A stretch of 64,000 nt of DNA. Source: Gammaproteobacteria bacterium. GTDB lineage: Bacteria > Pseudomonadota > Gammaproteobacteria > Arenicellales > Arenicellaceae. The notes beneath the pieces are model-generated. The model was given only the letters and a program-made list of their open reading frames with translations. It searched no databases and had not been told where the DNA came from. The position numbers and the translations under genes were made by a program. Below, one piece after another: positions 40,249-49,497 of the stretch (its first letter is position 1; every line of letters begins with the position of its first letter). The stretch is from positions 1 through 64,000 of the forward strand of contig JAKVBA010000009.1 in NCBI GenBank assembly GCA_022447525.1. The letters are read 5' to 3'.

Positions 40249-40291
40249 AAACTAAATGGCATTTATGGCGAGCAAGAATGCCATTTAGTTT
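40249..40291. repeat. Perfect 15-bp inverted repeat
   Basis: AAACTAAATGGCATT (40249-40263) / AATGCCATTTAGTTT (40277-40291), 13-nt spacer. Confidence 0.85.
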
Positions 40292-40418
40292 CGTTATGGT
40301 TAGGTTAAGACAAAAGTGCTGGGTCCTACTGCGTCAACGCTAAAAAATACCTCTTCTTAAAGGAACTTGGAACATCGTTTTATAGTATGGGCAAAAATCA
40401 ATGTCTCACTAGTAGAAT

Positions 40419-40820
40419 CTAAATAAGTAAAATAGCGGTCACGACCAGCAAAACCAGCATAATTGAAATTGCGAGCACATAGCTCAAAAATACTTTAAGA
40501 AAGCGAATAGGCCAATTACTCCGGTTGAATAGTGTTACTAATACAAAACTTGCATAGGAAACGGACACAAACAGGCTGATAGTCTCAATTAAGTCTGAAT
40601 TAGTTACTAAGATGCCTAGCAGGGCAAAAGCCGAATAAATTAGTGATTGGTGACCTGTGATATACAGATTGATAACAACATGTTCGAGATAGTTTTTATC
40701 GTCTTTGATAAAGGCGAGGTAGCTAGATAACGAAAATATAGGGATGACTAGAAGAGTGGTGATCGCATAATTATCCGCCAGCCAAGTAATACCATTGATT
40801 AATACCTTATCTGAAGTTCT
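40419..40820 (-). pseudogene. 5'-truncated membrane protein gene (DUF3667-like C-terminal part)
   Basis: Open frame without start: RTSDKVLINGITWLADNYAITTLLVIPIFSLSSYLAFIKDDKNYLEHVVINLYITGHQSLIYSAFALLGI...NRSNWPIRFLKVFLSYVLAISIMLVLLVVTAILLI*. Cut at the 22-bp repeat; not in the ORF track. Confidence 0.55.
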
Positions 40821-40842
40821 ATTTGGGGTCAGAGTAAAAACT
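40821..40842 (+). repeat. 22-bp direct repeat, copy 2 (ATTTGGGGTCAGAGTAAAAACT)
   Basis: Identical to 39826-39847; 995 bp apart. Confidence 0.9.
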
Positions 40843-40883
40843 CGAAAATATGGAAATCGATCGGCAATTTAATACTATCAATA

Positions 40884-42158
40884 TCAAAATAAAACTTTCA
40901 CGTTTACCAAAACATCGCTTCCCACCCAAGTGGGGTCTGCCCAATCACCAACTCCAATATTCCATTGATGTCTATTGAGGCTCGCGATGCCTTGTAATTC
41001 TTTGCCTTTTTCTGTGTTGGTGATTTTGAATTTTAATTCGCAGGCTTGACTGATTCCTTTCATGGACAGTGTGCCTTTCGCGATGAACTCATTATCACCA
41101 AAGTCAGGAGATTTAGGGTCGATGCTGACGAAGTCGTTCGCGTAAAAGCGTGCTATTGGAAATTCGATTACGTTGAAAAAGTCGGGGGATAAAATCGTGC
41201 TGTCTCGTTCTTCATCGTTTGATCCGACTGATCCAATTTCGATTGAAACGTCGAACACCGATTGATCTAGAGCGGCGGGATCAAACTGTAGTTTGCCTTC
41301 CCACTTGTTCCATCGACCGGTGAATGGGGCGCCAGCTTGTTCACCGGTAAAGTCGATATAGCTGTTTGAGTAGTCAATATTCCAAAGTGGTAGATTGCTG
41401 ATCTTAGCTTGTGTGTCCTCTGTTTGTTCTGACGCAGGGCTCTCTAAAGTCTCGGCTAAGGTTTGAGTTGTCACCAGCGTTTCGTCTTGTGTCGAAGAGA
41501 TAGATACAACTTTTCCCCAGATTAACACTCCAGCGAGAAGCGTAATCAAACCGATTGAAATGGTGCCTTTGCTGCTCATTCTTGTGAGTACATTGTCTTT
41601 ATCCACTACATGATGTTTTATGGCGGCGATCACATGAACTGCGGCGAGTATGATCAACGTATCGGACAATCTTAAGTGCATTGTAGCCAGCGTTTCGGCC
41701 ATGGTTTTGTTTGCGCTGATGAGGTCGGGCAGGGCAATCAGATTAAACCAGCTTACAGAGTAGGCATTCGCGGACGACATAAGCCAGCCGCTAACAGGTA
41801 AAGCGAAGAGGCAAAAATACAGCAAAAAATGAGACGTGTTAGACGCCAACTTTTGCCAACTCGGCATCGACTCAGGTAGTGTAGGAGGGGTACTGTTCAG
41901 TCGATAGACTAATCGAATAATGGCAATCACTAATATCGTAATGCCGATGGATTTATGATTAGCGATGATGGCTAGTTGTTTTACCGTTGCGTTTGTTTGT
42001 TCAGCAATATGCGCTAATTCAATGAGTACGTACTGCAGTCCGATGAGAGCGGCCACCAACCAGTGTAAGGTTTTGCCGATAGCAGAGTAGTCTGAGCGTG
42101 TCTCTGAGCTGCTCTTATTGGGACTACTACTTTGGCCATTACTAGTGGATGTTGCCAT
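40884..42158 (-). CDS. Cytochrome b561 domain fused to YceI domain
   Basis: N-term TLHWLVAALIGLQYVLIELAHIAEQ...NHKSIGITILVIAIIRLVYRL..HFLLYFCLFALPVSGWLMSSA (b561); C-term WNIDYSNSYIDFTGEQAGAPFTGRWNKWEGKLQFDPAALDQSVFDVSIEIGSV...FIAKGTLSMKGI (YceI). Confidence 0.9.
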   Translation of the reverse strand: MATSTSNGQSSSPNKSSSETRSDYSAIGKTLHWLVAALIGLQYVLIELAHIAEQTNATVKQLAIIANHKSIGITILVIAIIRLVYRLNSTPPTLPESMPSWQKLASNTSHFLLYFCLFALPVSGWLMSSANAYSVSWFNLIALPDLISANKTMAETLATMHLRLSDTLIILAAVHVIAAIKHHVVDKDNVLTRMSSKGTISIGLITLLAGVLIWGKVVSISSTQDETLVTTQTLAETLESPASEQTEDTQAKISNLPLWNIDYSNSYIDFTGEQAGAPFTGRWNKWEGKLQFDPAALDQSVFDVSIEIGSVGSNDEERDSTILSPDFFNVIEFPIARFYANDFVSIDPKSPDFGDNEFIAKGTLSMKGISQACELKFKITNTEKGKELQGIASLNRHQWNIGVGDWADPTWVGSDVLVNVKVLF

Positions 42159-43117
42159 TACTCTGGTTTGTTCTTTATCTCTGGTTTCGCGTTTTGACTG
42201 GATTTCCCCCGAGCCCTTGGGTGCGCGTCGTCATAAACCTGGGCTAAGTGTTGAAAATCAAGGTGAGTGTAGATTTGGGTAGTGCTGATGTTAGCGTGAC
42301 CCAGAAGCTCTTGCACGGCCCTGAGCTCACCACTTGATTCAAGAACATGACTCGCAAACGAGTGTCGAAGCATATGGGGACTCACGTGCATCTCTACGCC
42401 TTGACGTTTGGCCCAGTATTTAACGCGTTCTTGTACGTTGCGCGTGCTGATACGTTTGCCGAGCTTGCTGATAAACAAAGCCTCAAAATCTTTAATGGGA
42501 AGCGCGTTACGTTGCAGTAGCCAATTTCGAATGGCTTGATTAGCTTCACGACCGACAGGAAGGTCGCGTTCTTTGCTGCCTTTGCCGCGAACCCGTACGA
42601 TGGATTCGGCTAAGTCCAAATCATTTAAGTCGATGCCGCAAAGCTCACTCAAACGCAAACCCGAAGAGTAGAAAAGCTCAAGCATCGCCTTGTCTCGGTA
42701 GCTGAGAGGGTCATCGGCGTCCAGCTCAACCAGTGAAACGATCTGATCCACTGAGAGAGTTTTGGGTAGGCGTTTTTCACCTTTTGGTGCGCGCACATCG
42801 TCAAACGGATTGTTCTTTAAGATACCGCATTTGATTAAATAGTTTGCCAAGCCGCGCCCGCTAGACAATATTCGTTTTATGCTATTCGCGTTCATGCCTT
42901 TAGCATTTAGGCTCGCTGCAAAAAGCCTTACGTTGTGTGGGTTGATGCCTTGCCACAGTAATACGCCTTTTGAATCGAAGAAGTCTAAGAGTTTTTTGAT
43001 GTCGCGCTGATACGCCTTTAGTGTGTGATCAGAAAGGCGTCGCTCGTGTTTGAGAACAGCAAGATAATCGCCAACGTAATCGCTGGCGGTTTTATTGCTG
43101 TTTTCATTCTGAGACAT
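42158..43117 (-). CDS. xerC: Tyrosine recombinase XerC
   Basis: YLAVLKHERRLSDHTLKAYQRDIKKLLDF, LFYSSGLRLSELCGIDLNDLDL, HMLRHSFASHVLESSGELRAVQELLGHANISTTQIYTHLDF; next to DUF484 and dapF. Confidence 0.95.
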   Translation of the reverse strand: MSQNENSNKTASDYVGDYLAVLKHERRLSDHTLKAYQRDIKKLLDFFDSKGVLLWQGINPHNVRLFAASLNAKGMNANSIKRILSSGRGLANYLIKCGILKNNPFDDVRAPKGEKRLPKTLSVDQIVSLVELDADDPLSYRDKAMLELFYSSGLRLSELCGIDLNDLDLAESIVRVRGKGSKERDLPVGREANQAIRNWLLQRNALPIKDFEALFISKLGKRISTRNVQERVKYWAKRQGVEMHVSPHMLRHSFASHVLESSGELRAVQELLGHANISTTQIYTHLDFQHLAQVYDDAHPRARGKSSQNAKPEIKNKPE

Positions 43118-43120
43118 AGA

Positions 43121-43813
43121 TTAGCTATTCGAGCTGGCCTTTACCGATGATGCCACTGATTGTGGTTGCAGTCTTTTGAGGCATACTCCAGCCATCAGAC
43201 CTAGCCGGTCTAAATGAGCCGTACCAAGATCGTTGGTATACCGTTCGAGATCGCGTGAACCCAGCGCCAAAACACCCAGAGTAACATTGCTGGTGTCAGT
43301 GCTTAAAGGGACCAGTGCGGCAGACTGAATGTCGTCATTGAAGAATAATTGCATGATCTGACTTGGCCATCGGTTGTCGCACATCGAACGATTTCCATTC
43401 AACCTTCTCAAGGTTTCCTCATAGCCTTTGGTTTCGCTGGGTCTTCTCGATACGGACGCTGATGTTTTAATTGATACTTGATCTATCGCGAATGTCTGGC
43501 GTAGAACTCTAGGGAATTCCGAGGCGAACTGAGATAGATTTTCGCAGCCGATTAGTTGGCTGATGACATCGGAGAACTGGTTGCTTATTTCTTCATTTTC
43601 TCGAGCATTTTGGAAGAGCTCTGCTTGGGTCATTTTTTGCGCTGCTAGACGCTCTTTCAGGGCGGCTATCTGACGTTCTAATAATGACGATGTGCTGCGG
43701 CTGTCGGATAGTGAAACCCGCTCTAATAGCTCTGGGTACTGTTGAAAAATGCTTGGATTTTCAGCTAAAAAATCAGCAAAATCGGATAGTTTGAAGTTCT
43801 TTTCTTGGCTCAT
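43121..43813 (-). CDS. DUF484 family protein
   Basis: SDFADFLAENPSIFQQYPELLERVSL...SSLLERQIAALKERL; dapF-DUF484-xerC order. Confidence 0.9.
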   Translation of the reverse strand: MSQEKNFKLSDFADFLAENPSIFQQYPELLERVSLSDSRSTSSLLERQIAALKERLAAQKMTQAELFQNARENEEISNQFSDVISQLIGCENLSQFASEFPRVLRQTFAIDQVSIKTSASVSRRPSETKGYEETLRRLNGNRSMCDNRWPSQIMQLFFNDDIQSAALVPLSTDTSNVTLGVLALGSRDLERYTNDLGTAHLDRLGLMAGVCLKRLQPQSVASSVKASSNS

Positions 43814-43823
43814 GGTTTTTTCT

Positions 43824-44666
43824 TTAACTGCGTTCTAATTCAAGAACGCCTTCAAATGTTGTTGCTGCTGGCCCGGTCATCATCACAGCATGACCATCGC
43901 CTTGCCATTCAATGATCAAATCACCACCACGTAGATGAGCGGTTACTTTGGAGTCGAGCAAGCCCCGTTGGATACCGGCAACCACCGCTGCACAGGCTCC
44001 AGAACCACAGGCGATGGTTTCGCCAGCGCCGCGTTCGAATACACGTAAATTGATCTCCGCTCTGGAGACAACTTGCATAAAACCTATGTTTGCTTTGTCT
44101 GGGAATATCGAGTGACTTTCGAGTAAGGGCCCGAGACGCTCCACCGGGGCTTTGACAGTATCTTCCACTAGTAAAACAGCATGAGGGTTGCCCATGGAAG
44201 AAGCGGAAAACTCAACGAGTTCATCATTAATCTCTAAAGAATATAGATTTTTTTTAGCTGATTCATCCAGTGGTATATCCGCAGGTTCAAATCTTGGAGG
44301 CCCCATGTCTACGGTAACTAAATTTGTGCCTTGATGCGCCTCAAGAATTAATTCGCCAGTAGAAGTCTCTACTTTGATCGGATTTTTTGAGCTCAGTCCT
44401 TTTTCGTGCACATACCTTAAGAAACAACGAGAGCCGTTGCCGCACTGACCAACCTCACTGCCATCAGCGTTGATGATGCGGTATTTAAAATCAATTCCGT
44501 CTCTGTCGGATTGTTCGACGATCAAGATTTGATCGCAGCCTACACCAAAATGACGATCGGCAATAAAGGCAGCTTGCTCAGCACTCAAGTCGACTGGGTT
44601 TTCAGTAAAATCCAAAACCACAAAGTCGTTTCCAAGGCCGTGCATTTTTGTAAAAGGTAGCTTCAT
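43824..44666 (-). CDS. dapF: Diaminopimelate epimerase
   Basis: MKLPFTKMHGLGNDFVVLDF, INADGSEVGQCGNGSRCFLRYV, ERGAGETIACGSGACAAVVAGI. Confidence 0.97.
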   Translation of the reverse strand: MKLPFTKMHGLGNDFVVLDFTENPVDLSAEQAAFIADRHFGVGCDQILIVEQSDRDGIDFKYRIINADGSEVGQCGNGSRCFLRYVHEKGLSSKNPIKVETSTGELILEAHQGTNLVTVDMGPPRFEPADIPLDESAKKNLYSLEINDELVEFSASSMGNPHAVLLVEDTVKAPVERLGPLLESHSIFPDKANIGFMQVVSRAEINLRVFERGAGETIACGSGACAAVVAGIQRGLLDSKVTAHLRGGDLIIEWQGDGHAVMMTGPAATTFEGVLELERS

Positions 44667-44887
44667 AAAGCGTATTTAATCACAGACATCTTTGCAGTGG
44701 ACTGTTTTTACCCAATTCCAGCGATAAAAATGTACTCGAGTGCGCATTTATTTTTACGTACACTCCGCTTTTGCCTGCATTGAGCGTGCCCTTTGGATAT
44801 TTGCCTCGGTCTTGTGTAAAAACTGTTGAATGCAAAGGTCCCTTAAAATGCAGAAGTTTCTCACTTGTCAGCAGTTATAATTAGAAT

Positions 44888-45532
44888 ATGCAAATAGACT
44901 GGAAAAATATTGATACCGTGCTGCTAGATATGGATGGCACTTTGTTGGACTTACACTTCGATAATTATTTTTGGAGTCATCATATGCCCAGAGCTTATGC
45001 TTCTAAAAACGGGCTATCGCTTGACGAGTCATATGATGTTTTAATGCCGCTTTTCAAGAAATGGGCAGGACAGTTAGAGTGGTATTGTGTTGATCATTGG
45101 TCGGACTACCTGGATCTGGACATCATGACACTCAAGCGTGAGGTTGCTGATCGCGTTGCTTATCGCCCAAAGGCACAGGAATTCCTTCAAGCCTGCAATC
45201 GCGAGACCGGTGACGTAAGGATGATCACCAATGGCCATCGGAAAGTGTTGGACCTGAAAATCGAGTACACTGCAATAGATGAATATTTTGGTGAATTATT
45301 CTGCTCTCACGAATTAGGCTATCCAAAAGAAGAGCAGGGCTTTTGGCATGAGTTGCAAAAAGTATCGCCGTTTGACCCCGCTAAAACTCTATTTATCGAC
45401 GATAACGATTCGGTTTTGACGTCGGCAGAAAAATACGGCATCGCACACATCTACAGCATCGAGCGGCCAGATTCTCAAAAACCCAGAGAGAGTCGAAGCC
45501 GTTTTATGGAGATTATTGAGTTTTGTGATTAG
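44888..45532 (+). CDS. HAD-superfamily nucleotidase (YrfG/GMP-IMP nucleotidase-like)
   Basis: DTVLLDMDGTLLDLHFDNYFWSHHMPRAYA, MITNGHRKVLDLKI, TLFIDDNDSVLTSAEKYGI. Confidence 0.88.
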   Translation: MQIDWKNIDTVLLDMDGTLLDLHFDNYFWSHHMPRAYASKNGLSLDESYDVLMPLFKKWAGQLEWYCVDHWSDYLDLDIMTLKREVADRVAYRPKAQEFLQACNRETGDVRMITNGHRKVLDLKIEYTAIDEYFGELFCSHELGYPKEEQGFWHELQKVSPFDPAKTLFIDDNDSVLTSAEKYGIAHIYSIERPDSQKPRESRSRFMEIIEFCD

Positions 45533-45864
45533 TATTTGGGTCAAGAAACTGGGTCTTTAAGGCTGCTATTGATCGAATATGCGCCGCGGTGCCGTTTATA
45601 CCGGCTTTGGTATGCCGGTGGTGCAAGCGTCGAGGACAATATGCGGTCAGCACTAGATTTGGGTTTTCTTTACATAATTGGTGATGAGATTTAGGCCTCT
45701 AGAGCAATAAGATAATCAACAGCAACTTGGTAAATGCGCTTGGCACTGTGGCTGTGGTGTGTTTTAGGAACGTTGGTTGAACCTTAATATGGGAGCTCGT
45801 TTTGGCGAATCATTGTGAATAGTCTCATTAAGTTAGGCCGTATTTTTGGGCGAGAGTGCCGAGG

Positions 45865-46530
45865 TTAATGATTAAATTTGCCACTGATTAAGAATGCCTT
45901 CACTTGATCGATTACACTGTCTTTTTGCATCATAAACGTATGATCGAATGGCACGACTATATGATCTGTTTGCCCCTGTAAGTGGGAACGCTCTACACTC
46001 ACTTTGCCATCGTGATCACCACTTATGAGTGTGTCAAAAAAAGGATTGTTGCTCTTGCTTCCAGCGATAATCCCGACGTTGAAGTTGGAGGGGTAATCAC
46101 CGTTAGGCCGCAATGAGTTTGGCTTACTGTTAGCAGACGTGCCCAGTTGTATCCCAGCTGGACCATTAACTGTTTTAAAAATTGAAGCCAACAAAGGTTT
46201 GCTTGTGAAAAAGTCGACTAGCTCGCTACCTTGGTTTGGCGGCCCTAGCATGACGGTATTGCCGAGATTATCAATTGTATGATTACTCAGGTATTGGCGC
46301 ACTAGAATACCGCCCATGGAGTGAGTGACGAAATGCACTTTATTTGCGTCACGACACTTTTCCAAACTCGGCCTTATCGCAATTTCGGCTAGAGCTTCAA
46401 TGGAATATCGGCGCGAGGGATAGCCTGTGTTAATCACCCTATAATCGGATTTTAATGAGCTCGCTATCTTGTGTAGGGAGAACCTAGTTCTACCAAGTCC
46501 ATGCAGAAGAATAACCGCTTCTTTACCCAT
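45865..46530 (-). CDS. Alpha/beta hydrolase (lipase/acyltransferase-like)
   Basis: AVILLHGLGRTRFSLHKIASSL, VHFVTHSMGGILVRQYL, NTVMLGPPNQGSELVDFF. Confidence 0.88.
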   Translation of the reverse strand: MGKEAVILLHGLGRTRFSLHKIASSLKSDYRVINTGYPSRRYSIEALAEIAIRPSLEKCRDANKVHFVTHSMGGILVRQYLSNHTIDNLGNTVMLGPPNQGSELVDFFTSKPLLASIFKTVNGPAGIQLGTSANSKPNSLRPNGDYPSNFNVGIIAGSKSNNPFFDTLISGDHDGKVSVERSHLQGQTDHIVVPFDHTFMMQKDSVIDQVKAFLISGKFNH

Positions 46531-47285
46531 TAGCTGCCAAAGCCTTTTAGGCGTGCAACGGTATCTGTAATTTCGCTAAACTCCAGCGCATTTTCACTTT
46601 GTAGTGCCTCCTCTAAGGGCAGATTTTCCTCACTGAGTTGGTATAACTTTTTGTATGCGTTTACTGCGCCGGGGCTGGCTTTAGCGATTTGTTGTGCGAG
46701 TTCTTTAGTGCGTTCCTCTAGCCCCTCTGGCGTCGCAAGAGATTCGTTAGCTAAGCCCCACGTGACGGCATCTACGCCACTAAACACCGCGGCGCTATAT
46801 GAAAGTTGCCGAGCTCTCCTTACGCCAACTGCTCTGGCTAAGTTCTGAGCCATACCCCAAGTTGGACGCAGTCCCCATTGTGCGTGCGTGTCACCAAATT
46901 TTGTGCCGTCGCAGGTAAGTATGAAATCGCAGGATAGCGCAATCTCGAGGGCGCCGGTAAAACAGGCTCCATGGACTTGAGCTATCACTGGGAAATTAAA
47001 CTGTCGCAGACTCTTGGTAATGCCGTTTGCGACGTCATCGAATATATTACCAATTTTGCCCGATTGGGGCTCAACGCCTTGCAGAACTTTTAAATCAACG
47101 CCCGCCGAAAATGCTCGCCCCTCGCCTTTAATAATCACAACGTTTACGTTTGAATCAGACTCTGCCTCGTTCAAAGCTGTCTGTAACTCGTGAAGCATTG
47201 CTGGAGTGAAAGCATTTAGTGCATCAGGTCTATTTAGAGAGATAGTGCGTACCTGACCGTTATCGTTTATTGAAATGTGGGTCAT
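46530..47285 (-). CDS. Enoyl-CoA hydratase/isomerase family protein
   Basis: RTISLNRPDALNAFTPAMLHELQTAL, VVIIKGEGRAFSAGVDLKVL, VIAQVHGACFTGALEIALSCDFILT. Start set to internal MTHISIND; the track extension overlaps uvrD. Confidence 0.9.
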   Translation of the reverse strand: MTHISINDNGQVRTISLNRPDALNAFTPAMLHELQTALNEAESDSNVNVVIIKGEGRAFSAGVDLKVLQGVEPQSGKIGNIFDDVANGITKSLRQFNFPVIAQVHGACFTGALEIALSCDFILTCDGTKFGDTHAQWGLRPTWGMAQNLARAVGVRRARQLSYSAAVFSGVDAVTWGLANESLATPEGLEERTKELAQQIAKASPGAVNAYKKLYQLSEENLPLEEALQSENALEFSEITDTVARLKGFGS

Positions 47286-47319
47286 AGAATCTCCTCTTGT
47301 TACTTCGTCTGTTGTTATT

Positions 47320-49494
47320 TTAAGCGGGTGTGAGATTAGCGTAGGCAAGTACCAGCCATTTACTACCCATCTCGGTAAAATTGACCTGTATTCTTGCGTA
47401 GTCACCGTTACCCTCTAAGTTGGTGACCATGCCTTCGCCAAACTTGGCGTGCGTAACTTGCATTCCCACACAGATCCCACTCTCGTGCTGACTTTGCGGA
47501 TCTACCCAATCAGAATGTCGTTGCACTGGCGCCGAATAGCTAGGCTTGGGTTTAGCTCTAATAGCAACCAGCAACTCGTCAGGGATTTCACTGAGAAACC
47601 TTGATGGGCTGGTGTATTTTTCTGAGCCATACAGTCGCCGCATCTCTGCATGACTGAGCCAGAGTTGTTGCATGGCACGGGTCATGCCTACATAGCATAA
47701 GCGACGCTCTTCCTCGAGCCGCCCTGAACCTTCGTCCAGTGAACGTTGGTGGGGGAAGAGCCCCTCTTCTAGACCGGTTAAAAACACCAATGGAAACTCC
47801 AAACCCTTTGCAGTATGCAGGCTCATGAGTTGAACACAGTCTTCCCACTCTTCAGCTTGTCCTTCGCCAGCCTCTAACGCTGCATGGGCGAGGAAGGAGG
47901 CCATTGGTGGCAAATCGTCTTCTGTTTCTTCGATCTCATAACCTCGAGCTGCGGTAACCAATTCTTGTAAGTTCTCCACTCGAGCCTGACCTTTTTCTCC
48001 TTTTTCTTTTTGAAAATGAGGTATCAATTGACTAAGATCCAACATGATTTCGATTTGTTGAAATAAGTCTTGATCAACTATTTGCGATCTAATTTCTTGG
48101 ATTAGATTGATGAACCCTGCCAACGCAGTAGCCGCACGACTTGAAAGCTGGCTGCTGGCAATGAGTTGATTTGCTGCATTCCATAAAGATATTTGATTAG
48201 CGCGTGCATACTCACGAACTTGATCTACTGTCTTGTTGCCGATTCCTCGCGTTGGTGTGTTTACAATGCGCTCAAACGAAGGGTCGTCGTCACTGCGAGT
48301 ACATATTCTTAAATACGCCAGAGCATCTTTAATTTCAGCTCTCTCAAAGAACCTTAATCCGCCGTAAACACGATAGGGCATACCGGCTTGCATGAGTTGC
48401 TCTTCAAAGATCCGCGATTGAGCATTGGAGCGATACAAGATGGCAACTTCATTTCGGGCGCCACCTTGGTTTATCCAGTTTTGTATTTGATCGATAACAA
48501 ATCGCGCTTCATCACGCTCGTCATACGCGGTGTAGAGCTTGACCGGTTCACCTTCTTCGCCAGCCGTCCATAGATTTTTCCCAAGACGTGTGTCGTTGTT
48601 TTGTATAACCGCATTGGCGGCATCCAAAATGCTAGTAGTGGACCGATAGTTTTGCTCCAGACGAACTGTTTGCGTATCGTTATAGTCTTGCTCAAATTGC
48701 AGGATATTTTCGACTTTAGCACCACGCCAACCATAGATACTTTGATCGTCATCGCCTACCGCAAACAAGTTCTTTGATTTCGCCGTTAGTAGTCTAAGCC
48801 AAGCGTATTGAATACTATTAGTATCCTGAAACTCATCTACCAATACATGCTGAAAGCGGTCCTGGTAACGCTGACGAAGTACTTCGTTGTTTTTAAGTAA
48901 CTCGTAGGCACGAAGCAAAAGCTCGGAAAAATCGATCAAACCGAATCGCTGACACAATGATTCGTAGTGACTGTAAATTGCCAGTAAGGTTTGTTGCTGG
49001 GGATCGTTGCTTTTAGGAATGTTGTGCGGCCGACGTCCTTCCTCTTTGTGGTTACTAATAAACCATTGGACTTGCCTTGGTGGCCAGTAAGCTTCATCAA
49101 GCGCCATTTCCTTTAAACAACGTTTGATCATCCTTAGTTGGTCGTCGCTGTCTAAAATTTGAAAAGCTTGTGGCAGATTGGCTTCTTGGTAATGTTGACG
49201 TAATAGCCGATGGGCAAGGCTATGAAAGGTGCCAATCCACATTCCCCCCATTGGAAGGCCAAGCATCTGCTCAATACGTCCACGCATTTCGCGGCTGGCT
49301 TTATTAGTGAAGGTAACCGCTAAGATAGAAAGGGGCGATACTCCGTGTGCCTCTACTAAATAGGCGATTCTCGATGTAAGTACACGCGTCTTGCCACTGC
49401 CCGCGCCTGCGAGTATTAATAAAGGACCCGGGGGCGCGGCAACGGCTTCGCGTTGTGCGTCGTTGAGCTCATCAAAAATATGAGAAACGTCCAT
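47320..49494 (-). CDS. uvrD: DNA helicase II UvrD
   Basis: LNDAQREAVAAPPGPLLILAGAGSGKTRVLTSRIAYLVE, VDEFQDTNSIQYAWL, VGDDDQSIYGWRGA, SLHTAKGLEFPLVFLTGLEEGLFPH. Confidence 0.97.
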   Translation of the reverse strand: MDVSHIFDELNDAQREAVAAPPGPLLILAGAGSGKTRVLTSRIAYLVEAHGVSPLSILAVTFTNKASREMRGRIEQMLGLPMGGMWIGTFHSLAHRLLRQHYQEANLPQAFQILDSDDQLRMIKRCLKEMALDEAYWPPRQVQWFISNHKEEGRRPHNIPKSNDPQQQTLLAIYSHYESLCQRFGLIDFSELLLRAYELLKNNEVLRQRYQDRFQHVLVDEFQDTNSIQYAWLRLLTAKSKNLFAVGDDDQSIYGWRGAKVENILQFEQDYNDTQTVRLEQNYRSTTSILDAANAVIQNNDTRLGKNLWTAGEEGEPVKLYTAYDERDEARFVIDQIQNWINQGGARNEVAILYRSNAQSRIFEEQLMQAGMPYRVYGGLRFFERAEIKDALAYLRICTRSDDDPSFERIVNTPTRGIGNKTVDQVREYARANQISLWNAANQLIASSQLSSRAATALAGFINLIQEIRSQIVDQDLFQQIEIMLDLSQLIPHFQKEKGEKGQARVENLQELVTAARGYEIEETEDDLPPMASFLAHAALEAGEGQAEEWEDCVQLMSLHTAKGLEFPLVFLTGLEEGLFPHQRSLDEGSGRLEEERRLCYVGMTRAMQQLWLSHAEMRRLYGSEKYTSPSRFLSEIPDELLVAIRAKPKPSYSAPVQRHSDWVDPQSQHESGICVGMQVTHAKFGEGMVTNLEGNGDYARIQVNFTEMGSKWLVLAYANLTPA

Positions 49495-49497
49495 ACT

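Noticed and set aside
45540-45860. Non-coding stretch with ACCGGC...GCCGGT hairpin between convergent HAD and hydrolase genes
   Set aside because: A short 6-bp stem without a T-tract; not enough to call a terminator or element.
47286-47405. N-terminal extension of the enoyl-CoA hydratase ORF in the track
   Set aside because: It overlaps the uvrD 3' end in another frame; the family N-terminus starts at the internal Met (47285).
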